In this document: positions 15,259 through 24,366 of the stretch, piece by piece
Position numbering within the stretch: position 1 is the first letter of the stretch
Layout: each line of letters opens with the position of its first letter
NCBI GenBank assembly: GCA_902826035.1
Contig: CADEDG010000008.1
Location: 1-48,030, forward strand
DNA from: an uncultured Alphaproteobacteria bacterium
GTDB lineage: Bacteria; Pseudomonadota; Alphaproteobacteria; Caulobacterales; Aquidulcibacteraceae
Reading direction: 5' to 3'
DNA length: 48,030 nucleotides
Position numbers and translations under genes: made by a program
The notes under the pieces: generated by a model
The model's input: only the letters and a program-made list of their open reading frames with translations
Told to the model about the DNA's origin: nothing
Database searches by the model: none

Positions 15259-15289
15259 TTGATCCTCTAGTCGCTAGAGGATGTAGGAG
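15259..15289 (+). promoter_or_regulatory. MerR-type operator and elongated-spacer promoter
   Basis: ATCCTCTAG (15262-15270) and CTAGAGGAT (15274-15282) form a perfect 9-bp inverted repeat with a 3-base centre. A -35-like TTGATC at 15259-15264 and a weak -10-like TAGGAG at 15284-15289 are 19 bp apart, with the palindrome filling the spacer. This over-long spacer is the hallmark of MerR-activated promoters. It would fire rightward toward the ICMT and ATPase genes. Confidence 0.8.
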
Positions 15290-15318
15290 TGGAGCATCCC
15301 GTTTTCGAGAGGTCCTGC

Positions 15319-15975
15319 ATGCCCCCGCCCTGGCTTCCCCTCGCCGCCATCCTACTCGTCATCGCTATTTCGGCTGCCCGTGTTTTGACCGTGCGGCGCT
15401 TGCATGGAGTGCAGGCTTTCAGCTTCGGACGCGCCCCGGCTATCCAAAGCCTCGCTGAGCGCAATTGGAAGATCGCGGTCGCCGCCGGGCTTACGTTTGC
15501 CGTCATCGCTTGGCTAGCGCCGGATTGGGAGCGAGCGCTGGGCCGCCCGGCCTGGGCGGAGACATCGGCGCTCAAGCCGATTGCGGCGATTCTCTTTGCA
15601 GCTTCCGCACTCGTTATCTTTGCCGCTCAGGCGCAGATGGGCGCGTCCTGGCGAATCGGCGTACCCGCCGAGGGGCCTGGCGCTCTGGTCACGCACGGGC
15701 TCTTCGCCTGGTCGCGCAACCCGATTTTTGCCGGGCTCCTGGGGACGCTCTCCGCGCTCTTCCTTTGGTCGCCACACATCGGCACGGCGGCGCTGCTCGC
15801 CGCAACTTGGTCTCTCACGCTGGTGCAGGTACGCCTTGAGGAAGAGGCGCTGCGTGAGAAGCACGGCGATGGGTATGAATTCTATGCCGCGCGTGTGGGG
15901 CGGTGGTTCGGGCGCAAGGGTAGAACCATGACCAACCCCTCCTATTCGACACATGATTTGACGGGTGATGCATGA
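15319..15975 (+). CDS. Isoprenylcysteine carboxyl methyltransferase (ICMT)-like membrane protein
   Basis: A 218-residue membrane protein with about five helices and a C-terminal ICMT/NnrU-like block: GPGALVTHGLFAWSRNPIFAGLL, then VRLEEEALREKHGDGYEFYAARVGRW. Such proteins are frequent next to czc/cad metal-resistance genes, where their substrate is unknown. The ATG at 15319 is preferred because GAGAGG lies upstream and the upstream GTG at 15289 would fall inside the proposed promoter. The stop overlaps the ATPase start (ATGA), so the two are coupled. Confidence 0.8.
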   Translation: MPPPWLPLAAILLVIAISAARVLTVRRLHGVQAFSFGRAPAIQSLAERNWKIAVAAGLTFAVIAWLAPDWERALGRPAWAETSALKPIAAILFAASALVIFAAQAQMGASWRIGVPAEGPGALVTHGLFAWSRNPIFAGLLGTLSALFLWSPHIGTAALLAATWSLTLVQVRLEEEALREKHGDGYEFYAARVGRWFGRKGRTMTNPSYSTHDLTGDA

Positions 15976-18206
15976 GCGCGAATGCAGAGCCAGAAGCCGC
16001 CATATTTCGCGGTGGCCGCAGCTTCAAGATTCGCGGGATGGATTGTGCAGAGGAAGTCGCCACGCTGAAGCAAGCAATTGGCCCGATTGTAGGCGATGCG
16101 AATTTGCTGGCGTTCGACGTGCTGACCGGACGGATGAGCGTCGCTGACGCTGCTTCGGCGATTGGGGACGACAAAATCATCAAGGCGGTGGCGGCGACCG
16201 GCATGAGTGCTGCGCCGTGGCGGGCCGACGCAACCGATAACAGTGATTCCAGCCGTGGCCGGCAGGCGCAATTCACCGCGGCGAGCGGCGTTTTTGTCGC
16301 TCTGGGTATGGCGCTGCATGTTCTGTCTTCGTCGGACTGGACGAGCGCCTGGCGGCTCTTCCTCAATCACGAGAGCGCGCCGACGCCGTGGCCGGAAGTC
16401 ACCGCCTATCTTGGCGCCATCCTCTGCGGCGGCCGCTTTGTCGCGGCGAAGGCATTTTACGCGGCGCGCAATTTGAGACCGGATATGAATCTGTTGATGG
16501 TCGTGGCGGTCGTCGGCGCGCTGGGGATTGGGGAATGGTTCGAGGCTGCAACCGTCGCCTTCCTGTTCTCGCTGTCGCTCACTCTGGAAAGCTGGAGCGT
16601 GGGGCGAGCACGGCGCGCCATCGCCGCGCTCCTCGATCTGGCGCCGCCTAGTGTCCGGCTCATCAAGCCGGATGGAGGCGAAATCGACACCCCCGCCGCT
16701 GATGTTCGAGTGGGAGAACGTTTTCTCGTTCCGGGCGGCGAGCGGATCGCGCTTGATGGCGAGATCGTCGAAGGCAGAAGCGCGATCAATCAAGCGCCGA
16801 TCACAGGCGAAAGCGTCCCGGTGGAGAAAACGGTGGGCGCCTCCGTATATGCGGGCTCAATAAACGGCGACGGCGCGCTCACTGTCAAGGCAAGCAAGAC
16901 CGCGGACGACACCACGCTCGCGCGCATCATTCGCATGGTTGAGGAAGCGCACGCGCGGCGCGCTCCTTCGGAGCAATGGGTCGAACGGTTCGCGCGGATA
17001 TACACGCCTGCCGTCATGGCGCTGGCGCTCGCTGTGTTCTTGGCGCCGCCATTGATCGCCGGCGGCGATTGGGGCGAGTGGTTTTACCGCGCCCTTGTCT
17101 TGCTCGTCATCGCATGCCCTTGCGCGCTAGTGATCTCGACCCCGGTTTCCATCGTCGCCTCGCTCGCAGCGTCAGCGCGCGCGGGGGTCCTCATCAAAGG
17201 CGGCGCCTTTGTGGAGATGCCGGCGCGCCTGCGCGCGATCGCGCTGGATAAGACTGGCACCATCACCAAGGGCGAGCCCGAGGTGGTGCGCGTCGTTCCG
17301 CTGCGCGGCCATACGGAAGCCGAGCTGCTGGCGCGAGCAAGCGCCTTGGAAGCGCGGTCAACCCACCCCCTCGCACGCGCGGTGGTCAGCTATGCCAGAA
17401 AAATCGGCGTCGCGCCGGAGGCGGCCGCTGATGTGCAAGTGCTGCAAGGCAAGGGCCTGACCGGCCAATTCGACGGCGAAACATTTTGGCTCGGCTCGCA
17501 TCGCTATGTCGCCGAGCGCGGCCAGGATACTCCCGAAATCAATGCCGAAGCAGAAGCGCTGGAGGCGGACGGAAAAACCGTGATCGCCGTTGGCAATGAC
17601 CGGCACGTGTGCGGGCTGATCGCCGTCGCCGACACGGTCCGCGCGGAAGCGCGTCAGGTCGTCGCTGATCTTCATGCGGCCGGCATCGCGCGCGTGATCA
17701 TGCTCACCGGAGATAATCGCACCACCGCCGAGGCGATCGCGCGCGAAGTCGGCATTGATGAAGTGCACGCCGAATTGCTGCCCGAGGATAAGGTCCGAAA
17801 GATCGAAGCCCTGGTCGCGCAATACGGAACCGTGGCGATGGTCGGCGATGGCATCAATGACGCCCCCGCTCTAGCACGCGCCAGCCTTGGCGTAGCGATG
17901 GGGGCCATTGGCAGCGACGCCGCGATCGAGACTGCCGACATTGCGCTGATGACGGATGACATTTCGAAGCTGCCCTGGCTGGTCCATCACGCGAAGCGGA
18001 CGCTCTCAATTGTCCGTCAGAACATCGGCTTTTCTCTCGGCGTGAAGGCCGTGTTCGTAGTCCTGACCTTCGTTGGGATCGCGACATTGTGGGGCGCCAT
18101 TGCGGCCGACGTGGGCGCGTCCCTGCTGGTCGTGTTCAACGCCCTGCGCCTGCTTGGCCGGAGCGGCGCGGGACCGGCTGCCGGCGCCCAACCTCGGGAG
18201 GCGTGA
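15972..18206 (+). CDS. P1B-type heavy-metal efflux ATPase (Zn/Cd/Pb class)
   Basis: A 744-residue P-type ATPase that exports heavy-metal ions across the inner membrane. In order: a heavy-metal-associated-like head with GMDCAEEV near 23, two N-terminal helices, the actuator loop with ITGESVPVEK near 278, the metal-site helix ACPCALVISTP near 380, phosphorylation site DKTGTITKGEP near 425, STHPLA near 460 in the nucleotide domain and GDGINDAPALA near 625. Helix M7 contains K in LGVKAVFVV and M8 contains D in AADVGASLLVVFNALRLL, the Lys and Asp pair of ZntA-like P1B-2 pumps. The classical N-terminal GMTCxxC site has only one Cys here. Coupled to the ICMT-like gene by ATGA and under the MerR promoter. 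Confidence 0.93.
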   Translation: MSANAEPEAAIFRGGRSFKIRGMDCAEEVATLKQAIGPIVGDANLLAFDVLTGRMSVADAASAIGDDKIIKAVAATGMSAAPWRADATDNSDSSRGRQAQFTAASGVFVALGMALHVLSSSDWTSAWRLFLNHESAPTPWPEVTAYLGAILCGGRFVAAKAFYAARNLRPDMNLLMVVAVVGALGIGEWFEAATVAFLFSLSLTLESWSVGRARRAIAALLDLAPPSVRLIKPDGGEIDTPAADVRVGERFLVPGGERIALDGEIVEGRSAINQAPITGESVPVEKTVGASVYAGSINGDGALTVKASKTADDTTLARIIRMVEEAHARRAPSEQWVERFARIYTPAVMALALAVFLAPPLIAGGDWGEWFYRALVLLVIACPCALVISTPVSIVASLAASARAGVLIKGGAFVEMPARLRAIALDKTGTITKGEPEVVRVVPLRGHTEAELLARASALEARSTHPLARAVVSYARKIGVAPEAAADVQVLQGKGLTGQFDGETFWLGSHRYVAERGQDTPEINAEAEALEADGKTVIAVGNDRHVCGLIAVADTVRAEARQVVADLHAAGIARVIMLTGDNRTTAEAIAREVGIDEVHAELLPEDKVRKIEALVAQYGTVAMVGDGINDAPALARASLGVAMGAIGSDAAIETADIALMTDDISKLPWLVHHAKRTLSIVRQNIGFSLGVKAVFVVLTFVGIATLWGAIAADVGASLLVVFNALRLLGRSGAGPAAGAQPREA

Positions 18207-18240
18207 TCAGGTTCAGAGCGCACCGCCCGCGAACTGCGAC

Positions 18241-18738
18241 ATGTTCGCCGTGGGCGACTCATTTCTCAGGCGTTATCATGCTTTTACCATTTGTCAGCGG
18301 ATCGTGGCGCTTATATGCAATGGGCGCCGCGAATCCTTGGCGGTCCAAGTTGGGGGATTTAGGAGCTTGCAACGTTTTGCGTCATCCGGATGGAGACGTT
18401 TGATCGCGACGCTCTGCGTTGCGCTCATCGCGTTCGTCATGCTGGAAGGCGTCGCCTCGGCGGATCCCTGTCACACGGGAGCGCCAGGGTTATCGCATAA
18501 CGTTTCGGCGTCGGCCTTCGATGGCGGCTCAGCCCCAGCCGATGATGGCGCTCCCGTCGGCGCCTTGCACCAGAACCATTGCTGCGGGGCTCATGTCGCC
18601 GGCCTGCCGTCCCACGCGATCGCCCCGATAGCCTCGCAGGCTAGCGCCTCGAATCAAATAATGGACTGGCAGAGCCTTATCCGCTCGCGCGATCCATCTG
18701 GTCTCGAAAGACCGCCGAAAGCTTTCGCTAGCGTTTGA
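18241..18738 (+). CDS. Small secreted His/Cys-containing protein upstream of czcC
   Basis: The C-terminal part shows an export-signal-like helix (RRLIATLCVALIAFVMLEGVASA) followed by a short mature region with CHTG and HQNHCCGAH, a possible metal site. Small proteins of this design are often found directly before czcC/cusC genes. Function is not established. The start is uncertain: an ATG at 18241 gives 165 residues but leaves a long head before the signal helix, and a later non-ATG start near 18367-18400 may be the true one. An in-frame extension further upstream overlaps the ATPase and is unsupported. Confidence 0.55.
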   Translation: MFAVGDSFLRRYHAFTICQRIVALICNGRRESLAVQVGGFRSLQRFASSGWRRLIATLCVALIAFVMLEGVASADPCHTGAPGLSHNVSASAFDGGSAPADDGAPVGALHQNHCCGAHVAGLPSHAIAPIASQASASNQIMDWQSLIRSRDPSGLERPPKAFASV

Positions 18739-18791
18739 TGCGTCGCGGATGATCCGCGGCGCGTGATGTCTCACGCCTTGCGGAAAACCAC

Positions 18792-20102
18792 ATGCCAGAT
18801 CAACTTCGCTCGCGGCGAGCCTCCGCGCGTTTCTTGTGCGCCCTCGCCGTTTCACAAGTCGCCGCCACCATTGTGTTTGTCGCGTCGGCCCCGGCCGCGG
18901 CGCAGGAAGCGGCGTCGCTGACGCTTCAGGACGCGATCGCACGCGCAATCGGGGCTGACGCCGGCCTACGCGCCGCAAACGCCGGGGTCGATGCAGCGCT
19001 GGGCGGCGCCCGCCAGGCGCGCGCTCGCCCAAACCCGACGCTCGACGCTGAAGTCGAGAATTTCAATGGCCGCGGCGATCTCAGAGGCTTTCAAGGGGCG
19101 GAGAGGACCTTCAGCCTCTCGCAAGAGATCGAACTCGGCGGCCAACGCAGGGCGCGCATGCGTTTGGCGGATCGTGAACTTCATGGCGCTGAACTCGATC
19201 GGCTCGTGCGCGGGCTCGATCTCGCGCGCGATGTGCAACTCGCCTATTCCGAGGCGCTGGCCGCCGACGAAATCGTGGCGATCGCGCGCGAACGGTTGAC
19301 GACGGCGACCGCGCTAAACGCCTCAGTCGCGCGGCGTGTGGCGGCGGCGCGCGATCCCTTGATGGCTGGCGCACGCGCCGAAGCCGGTGTGGCGGAGGCG
19401 CGGATCGCGTTGACCCGCGCCGAGGCCGAGGCCGCCACCGCGCGGGCCCGGTTGACAAGCCTCATGGGCGGGGATGTCGGCATCACCTTGGTCAGCGCCG
19501 ATTTCGCCTTGCCGCAGGCCGGCGGCCATGACCACGTAACGCCGAGCGACGAGAACCCTGACATTGCGCGGCTGATCACGGCGCGTGAGCGCGCGGGCGA
19601 ATCCACGCGCGTGGAACGCTCGCTCGCTTGGACTAATCCGACGCTCAGCCTTGGCTACAGGCGGTTCGAGGAATTGGACGGGGACAGCGCCATGGTAGCG
19701 GGCGTGTCGATCCCTATCGGCGTGTTCGACCGCAATCAGGGGAGCGTTGCGCGCGCGCGCGCCGAGCAGCGCCGCGCCGAACACGAGTTAGAAGCGGGCC
19801 GACGCGCACTCGAACGCGAATTCGCCGCGCTTCAGCGCGCGATGGACGCCGACGCAATGGCCGTGCGCGCAACCGAAGACAGCGTCATCCCCCAGGCCGA
19901 GCGCGCGCTCGAACTTGCTCAAGACGGCTACAATCGCGGCGCCTTCTCCTATCTCGACGTGCTCGACGCGCAGCGCGCACTGACGGATACGCGCGAGCGC
20001 CGCGTTGAAGCGCTAACATCCTTCCACACCAACGAGGCGGCGCTCGACCGCCTGACAGCCCGGTTCGCAGAACTCGTTCCGGACGAGGAGGCACATCGAT
20101 GA
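18792..20102 (+). CDS. czcC: CzcC-type outer-membrane efflux protein (TolC family)
   Basis: A 436-residue TolC-family outer-membrane channel subunit. It has a signal peptide ending near APAAAQEA (about 38), then two long alpha-helical repeats with the OEP pattern: LTLQDAIARAIGADAGLRAA near 43, FSLSQEIELGGQRRAR near 107 and, in the second half, FSYLDVLDAQRALTDTRERRVEA near 382. It should dock to the CzcB-like adaptor to export metal from the periplasm. Its stop overlaps the next start (ATGA). Part of the metal operon, probably under the same MerR control, although about 580 bp separate it from the ATPase gene. Confidence 0.9.
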   Translation: MPDQLRSRRASARFLCALAVSQVAATIVFVASAPAAAQEAASLTLQDAIARAIGADAGLRAANAGVDAALGGARQARARPNPTLDAEVENFNGRGDLRGFQGAERTFSLSQEIELGGQRRARMRLADRELHGAELDRLVRGLDLARDVQLAYSEALAADEIVAIARERLTTATALNASVARRVAAARDPLMAGARAEAGVAEARIALTRAEAEAATARARLTSLMGGDVGITLVSADFALPQAGGHDHVTPSDENPDIARLITARERAGESTRVERSLAWTNPTLSLGYRRFEELDGDSAMVAGVSIPIGVFDRNQGSVARARAEQRRAEHELEAGRRALEREFAALQRAMDADAMAVRATEDSVIPQAERALELAQDGYNRGAFSYLDVLDAQRALTDTRERRVEALTSFHTNEAALDRLTARFAELVPDEEAHR

Positions 20103-21070
20103 CAATTCTCAGAACGAAATTGCTCCTGGTCCCGCTGATCTTGGGCTTGTCGGTCGGCATATCGTCATGTGGCAACGCTGAAAAAAGCGACACGGGCGCC
20201 CATGCCGAAGAAAATCACGAGGAGGCCGGTCATGACGAAGAAGCCGAAGCGGAACGCGTCACGATAACGGCCGAAGCGGCTCAAGCGTCTGGCTTGGTCA
20301 TCTCCGAAGCAGGTCCCGGGGCCATTCAAGAGACGTTGGAACTCACGGGCCGGATCATGCTACAGCCGGCGGCGCGCGCCGAAGTGCACGCGCCCTATCC
20401 CGGACCGGTGCGCGCGGTGCTGCGCAATGTCGGGGATACGGTCCAGCGTGGCCAAACGCTCGCGCACATCGAGAGCGCGGAGAGCCTGCAGACCTACGCT
20501 ATCGTCACGCCGATCGCCGGTGTGGTGCTGGAACGGCAGACCAATATCGGCGACGTAACCGCGGAAGAGCCGATCTTTGTCGTTGGAGACCTCTCGCGGC
20601 TGCAGGCGGAACTCAATGTCGTGACGCGCGATATCGGACGGGTAAATGCCGGCCAGAACGTGCTGATTACCGCCCTCGATGGCCGCACGCGCATGCAGGC
20701 GAGAATTGGCAGCGTGTTGCCGACGGCTGATACCCACAGTCAGACCTTGATCGCGCGCGCGCCTTTCGCCGCATCCGCCAGTTCATTTATGCGGCCTGGG
20801 ATGGCTGTGCGCGCCGACGTCGTGCTCGCCGAACAGCAAGTTGCTATCGCCGTTCCAGTTGATGCGGTGCAAACCGTCGAGGGGCGACAAGTGGTGTTTG
20901 TGCGCGTCGCAGCCGATTCCTACGAGGCGCGCCCCGTCGCGCTTGGTCTTCGGGGCGACCAAACTGTTGAAATCACGTCCGGCCTGAGCCTTGGCGAGGC
21001 CTATGTTTCCGAGAACGCTTTCCTGGTGAAGGCCGAACTCGGCAAGGGCGAAGCCAGCCACGACCACTGA
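20099..21070 (+). CDS. czcB: CzcB-type periplasmic adaptor (membrane fusion protein)
   Basis: A 323-residue RND adaptor and probable lipoprotein, with a lipobox-like GISSC at about 24. A His/Glu-rich stretch (about 35-52, HAEENHEEAGHDEEAE) may bind metal. Then come the biotinyl-lipoyl halves (VHAPYPGPVRAVLRNVGDTVQRGQ and VVLERQTNIGDVTAEEPIF), a short helical hairpin and a beta-barrel (MRPGMAVRADVVL). It ends GEASHDH, again His-rich. It links CzcC to the CzcA pump. The start overlaps czcC by 4 bp and czcA follows 29 bp later. Confidence 0.9.
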   Translation: MTILRTKLLLVPLILGLSVGISSCGNAEKSDTGAHAEENHEEAGHDEEAEAERVTITAEAAQASGLVISEAGPGAIQETLELTGRIMLQPAARAEVHAPYPGPVRAVLRNVGDTVQRGQTLAHIESAESLQTYAIVTPIAGVVLERQTNIGDVTAEEPIFVVGDLSRLQAELNVVTRDIGRVNAGQNVLITALDGRTRMQARIGSVLPTADTHSQTLIARAPFAASASSFMRPGMAVRADVVLAEQQVAIAVPVDAVQTVEGRQVVFVRVAADSYEARPVALGLRGDQTVEITSGLSLGEAYVSENAFLVKAELGKGEASHDH

Positions 21071-21099
21071 CGCAAGCAACTCGTTCGGATCACAAACAC

Positions 21100-24000
21100 A
21101 TGGTCAACCGTCTCCTCGAACTTGCCGTCCGCGCCCGCTGGGCTGTGGTGGCTATCGTCGCAATCATCGCGGCCATCGGCGTGTTCAACATTGTCCGCCT
21201 GCCCATCGATGCGGTGCCCGACATCACCAACAAGCAGGTGCAGATCAACTCGCTCGCCCCGCAATTCGGGCCGCTCGACATAGAGCGCCTGGTGACATTC
21301 CCCGTCGAGACGGCGATGTCCGGCATTCAAGGCGTCGAGGGCACCCGCTCGATATCCCGCAATGGCTTTTCGCAGGTGACCGTCGTCTTCCGCGACGATG
21401 TCGATATCTACTTTGCGCGTCAGCAGGTGACCGAGCGTCTAAATGCGGCGCGCGAAAGCTTGCCGGAGGGCGTTGAGCCGCAGATGGGGCCAATCTCGAC
21501 GGGCCTCGGCGAAGTGCTGATGTGGACGGTGCGTTTCGCCGATCCCGTTGAAGGCGAGCACGCGGCAGCGGGGCAGGCAGGCTGGCAGAGCGATGGCTCG
21601 TTCCTGACGCCGGAAGGCGAGCCGCTCACCGACGAGGTGGCGCGCGCGGCGTATTTGCGCACGGTGCAAGATTGGATCATTCGCCCGCAGATGCGCGCCG
21701 TCGCTGGCGTCGCCGGGATAGACTCGATCGGCGGTTACGAGAAGCAATACATCGTCGAACCCGACCCCGCTTCGCTTGCCGCTTATGGCATTTCCTTCGC
21801 AGAGCTGGCCGAGGCGCTCGAACGCGCCAACATCTCGGTCGGCGCAAACTTCATTCAGCGTGGCGGCGAAGCATTCCTGATCCGCGCGGACGCCCGCATC
21901 CGCACTTTGCACGAGATTGGCGATGCGGTGGTGGCGTCTCCAGACGGCGTGCCGATCACGGTCCGCGATGTGGCGAATGTACGCATCGGCGGGGAGCTGC
22001 GCACCGGCGCCGCGACTGCGAACGGACAAGAAGTGGTGGTGGGCACCGTCCTGATGCTGACCGGCGGCAACAGCCGCACGGTCGCTGCCGCAGCCGCGGC
22101 GAGGCTCGACGAAGTCAGCCGCTCGCTGCCGCCGGGTGTGGTCGCGGAAATCGTCTATGACCGCTCAAAACTCGTCAACGCGACCATCGCCACCGTGCAG
22201 CGCAATTTGGCCGAAGGCGCGCTGCTTGTCGCCGCGGCGCTCTTTCTGCTCCTGGGCAATGCCCGCGCGGCCATCATCGCCACTCTCATTATCCCGCTCT
22301 CCATGCTGATGACCGCGATTGGCATGAACGTCTTCGGCGTGTCGGGTAACCTCATGTCGCTCGGCGCGCTCGATTTCGGCCTGATCGTCGATGGCTCCGT
22401 CATCATCATCGAGAACTGCCTCAGGCGATTGTCTGAGCGCCAGCACCACGAGGGTCGGCTGTTGACGCTGAGCGAGCGGCTGCATGAAACAACTGAAGCT
22501 AGCCGCGAGATGATCCAGCCCACTGTGTTCGGGCAGATCATCATCTTCCTGGTATTTGCGCCGCTCCTCACCTTCTCCGGTGTCGAGGGCAAGATGTTCT
22601 CGCCGATGGCGATCACGCTGATGCTGGCGCTGGGCGCTGCGTTCATCCTGTCTCTGACGCTGGTTCCGGCGCTCGTAGCTCTCCTCATCAATAACAAGGT
22701 GGACGAGAAAGAGGTCAAGGCGATCGAGGTTTCCCGGCGATGGTATGAGCCGGGGTTGCGGTACTCGATCCGCCGTCCGCTCCCCGTCATCGGCGGCGCC
22801 GTGGCCGTCTTCCTGCTCGCGGGCGCGATCTTCATGACGCTGGGCCGCGAATTCATCCCGACCCTCGATGAGCAGGATATCGCCGTGCAGGCTGTGCGCA
22901 TCCCTTCGACCTCGCTGCGGCAGTCGGTCGATATGCAGACGCGGATAGAGCAAGCGCTCTCCGAATTCCCCGAAGTCGCACTGGTGTTCTCCAAGACCGG
23001 GACTGCGGAGGTCGCCTCCGACCCGATGCCGCCGAATATCTCGGATTCGTTCGTCATGTTGCGTCCGCGTAGCGAATGGCCGGACCGCTCCGTCTCCAAG
23101 GCGGAACTGATACAGCGCATCGAAGCGCGGCTCACGCAGCTCATAGGCAACAATTACGAGTTCACCCAACCCATCCAAATGAGGTTCAACGAATTGATCG
23201 CCGGCGTGCGGGGCGACGTTGCAATCAAGATCTATGGCGACGACCTCGACCAATTGAGCGCAACCGCCGGCCAGATCGCGCGCACGCTGCAGACGATCCG
23301 CGGCGCGGCCGACGTCAAGGTCGAGCAGACGGCAGGGTTTCCCACACTCGACGTCACTTTCGACCGCGACGCCATCTCGCGCTATGGGCTGTCACTTGAC
23401 GAAGTGACCGACACCGTCGCCACCGCAATGGGGGGACGTGAGGCGGGACTTGTGTTCGAGGGCGATCGCCGCTTCGACGTTGTGGTGCGCCTGCCCGACG
23501 CCGTCCGCGACGACCTTGAGGCTGTCCGCGCGCTACCGGTGATGCTGCCTGATATCGACAACGGGTCGCGCGCATCGGTTCCGCTGCGCGAACTCGCGAC
23601 CTTCACGTTCTCGGAGGGCCTGAACCAGGTCAGCCGGGAGAGCGGCAGCCGACGCGTGGTCGTGCAAGCTAATGTGCGCGGCCGCGATCTCGGATCGTTC
23701 GTCGCCGAGGCGCAACGCCGCGTGGCGAGCGAAGCAGAGTTGCCGGCCGGCGCGTGGCTCGACTGGGGCGGCCAGTTCGAGAATCTGCAATCGGCCTCGC
23801 AACGCATGTCCTTGATTGTGCCGGCTTGCTTCGCGCTCATCTTCGGTTTTCTCTACCTGGCCCTCGGGACATTGCGCGGCGCACTGAGCGTGTTTTCGGC
23901 GGTGCCGCTGGCCCTGGCGGGCGGCGTGTTCACGCTGCTTGTGACCGGCATGCCGTTCTCGATCTCGGCCGCGGTCGGCTTCATCTGCCTTGCGGGCGTG

Positions 24001-24351
24001 GCGGTGCTGAACGGGCTTGTGGTGATGACCAGCATCAACCGGCGCCTGGATATCGGCATGCCGCTCGACCAGGCCATCGAGGAAGGCATGATCGAAAAAT
24101 TCCGGGCCGTGCTGATGACCGGCATTGTCCCGGCGATCGGTTTCATTCCGATGGCCATCGCGCACGGCACAGGCGCTGAAGTTCAAAAGCCGCTGGCGAC
24201 AGTGGTCATCGGCGGACTAATCACGGCGACTTTGCTGACGCTGTTCGTCTTGCCGGCGATTTGCCGGATGCTGTTGCGCACCGGGCATCGCACCAAGGAA
24301 GGTGAGATGCCGACGGCGTACGCAGCCGAGGCGCCCGTGGCGGCGGAATAG
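21100..24351 (+). CDS. czcA: CzcA-type heavy-metal RND efflux pump
   Basis: A 1083-residue inner-membrane pump of the HME-RND family, driven by the proton gradient. Twelve membrane helices and two large periplasmic loops can be followed. The proton-relay helix near 425 reads DFGLIVDGSVIIIEN, the pattern of divalent-cation pumps (CzcA/CnrA/NccA). Cu/Ag pumps of the CusA type instead carry an AIGxxxDAA version. It begins MVNRLLELAVRARWAVVAI and has the typical PDITNKQVQINS block near 50. With CzcC and CzcB it forms the tripartite export complex. The Zn/Cd/Co range is inferred from this motif plus the ZntA-like ATPase. Confidence 0.93.
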   Translation: MVNRLLELAVRARWAVVAIVAIIAAIGVFNIVRLPIDAVPDITNKQVQINSLAPQFGPLDIERLVTFPVETAMSGIQGVEGTRSISRNGFSQVTVVFRDDVDIYFARQQVTERLNAARESLPEGVEPQMGPISTGLGEVLMWTVRFADPVEGEHAAAGQAGWQSDGSFLTPEGEPLTDEVARAAYLRTVQDWIIRPQMRAVAGVAGIDSIGGYEKQYIVEPDPASLAAYGISFAELAEALERANISVGANFIQRGGEAFLIRADARIRTLHEIGDAVVASPDGVPITVRDVANVRIGGELRTGAATANGQEVVVGTVLMLTGGNSRTVAAAAAARLDEVSRSLPPGVVAEIVYDRSKLVNATIATVQRNLAEGALLVAAALFLLLGNARAAIIATLIIPLSMLMTAIGMNVFGVSGNLMSLGALDFGLIVDGSVIIIENCLRRLSERQHHEGRLLTLSERLHETTEASREMIQPTVFGQIIIFLVFAPLLTFSGVEGKMFSPMAITLMLALGAAFILSLTLVPALVALLINNKVDEKEVKAIEVSRRWYEPGLRYSIRRPLPVIGGAVAVFLLAGAIFMTLGREFIPTLDEQDIAVQAVRIPSTSLRQSVDMQTRIEQALSEFPEVALVFSKTGTAEVASDPMPPNISDSFVMLRPRSEWPDRSVSKAELIQRIEARLTQLIGNNYEFTQPIQMRFNELIAGVRGDVAIKIYGDDLDQLSATAGQIARTLQTIRGAADVKVEQTAGFPTLDVTFDRDAISRYGLSLDEVTDTVATAMGGREAGLVFEGDRRFDVVVRLPDAVRDDLEAVRALPVMLPDIDNGSRASVPLRELATFTFSEGLNQVSRESGSRRVVVQANVRGRDLGSFVAEAQRRVASEAELPAGAWLDWGGQFENLQSASQRMSLIVPACFALIFGFLYLALGTLRGALSVFSAVPLALAGGVFTLLVTGMPFSISAAVGFICLAGVAVLNGLVVMTSINRRLDIGMPLDQAIEEGMIEKFRAVLMTGIVPAIGFIPMAIAHGTGAEVQKPLATVVIGGLITATLLTLFVLPAICRMLLRTGHRTKEGEMPTAYAAEAPVAAE

Positions 24352-24366
24352 AAGAAGGAGGTCTCT

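Noticed and set aside
22155..23253. Two long minus-strand frames inside czcA
   Set aside because: czcA is unmistakable on the plus strand; the opposite frames are Ser/Arg-rich shadows of its codons.
21100..24351. Assignment of the RND pump as a copper/silver CusA
   Set aside because: The proton-relay helix has DFGLIVDG, the divalent-cation pattern, not the CusA-type AIGxxxDAA.
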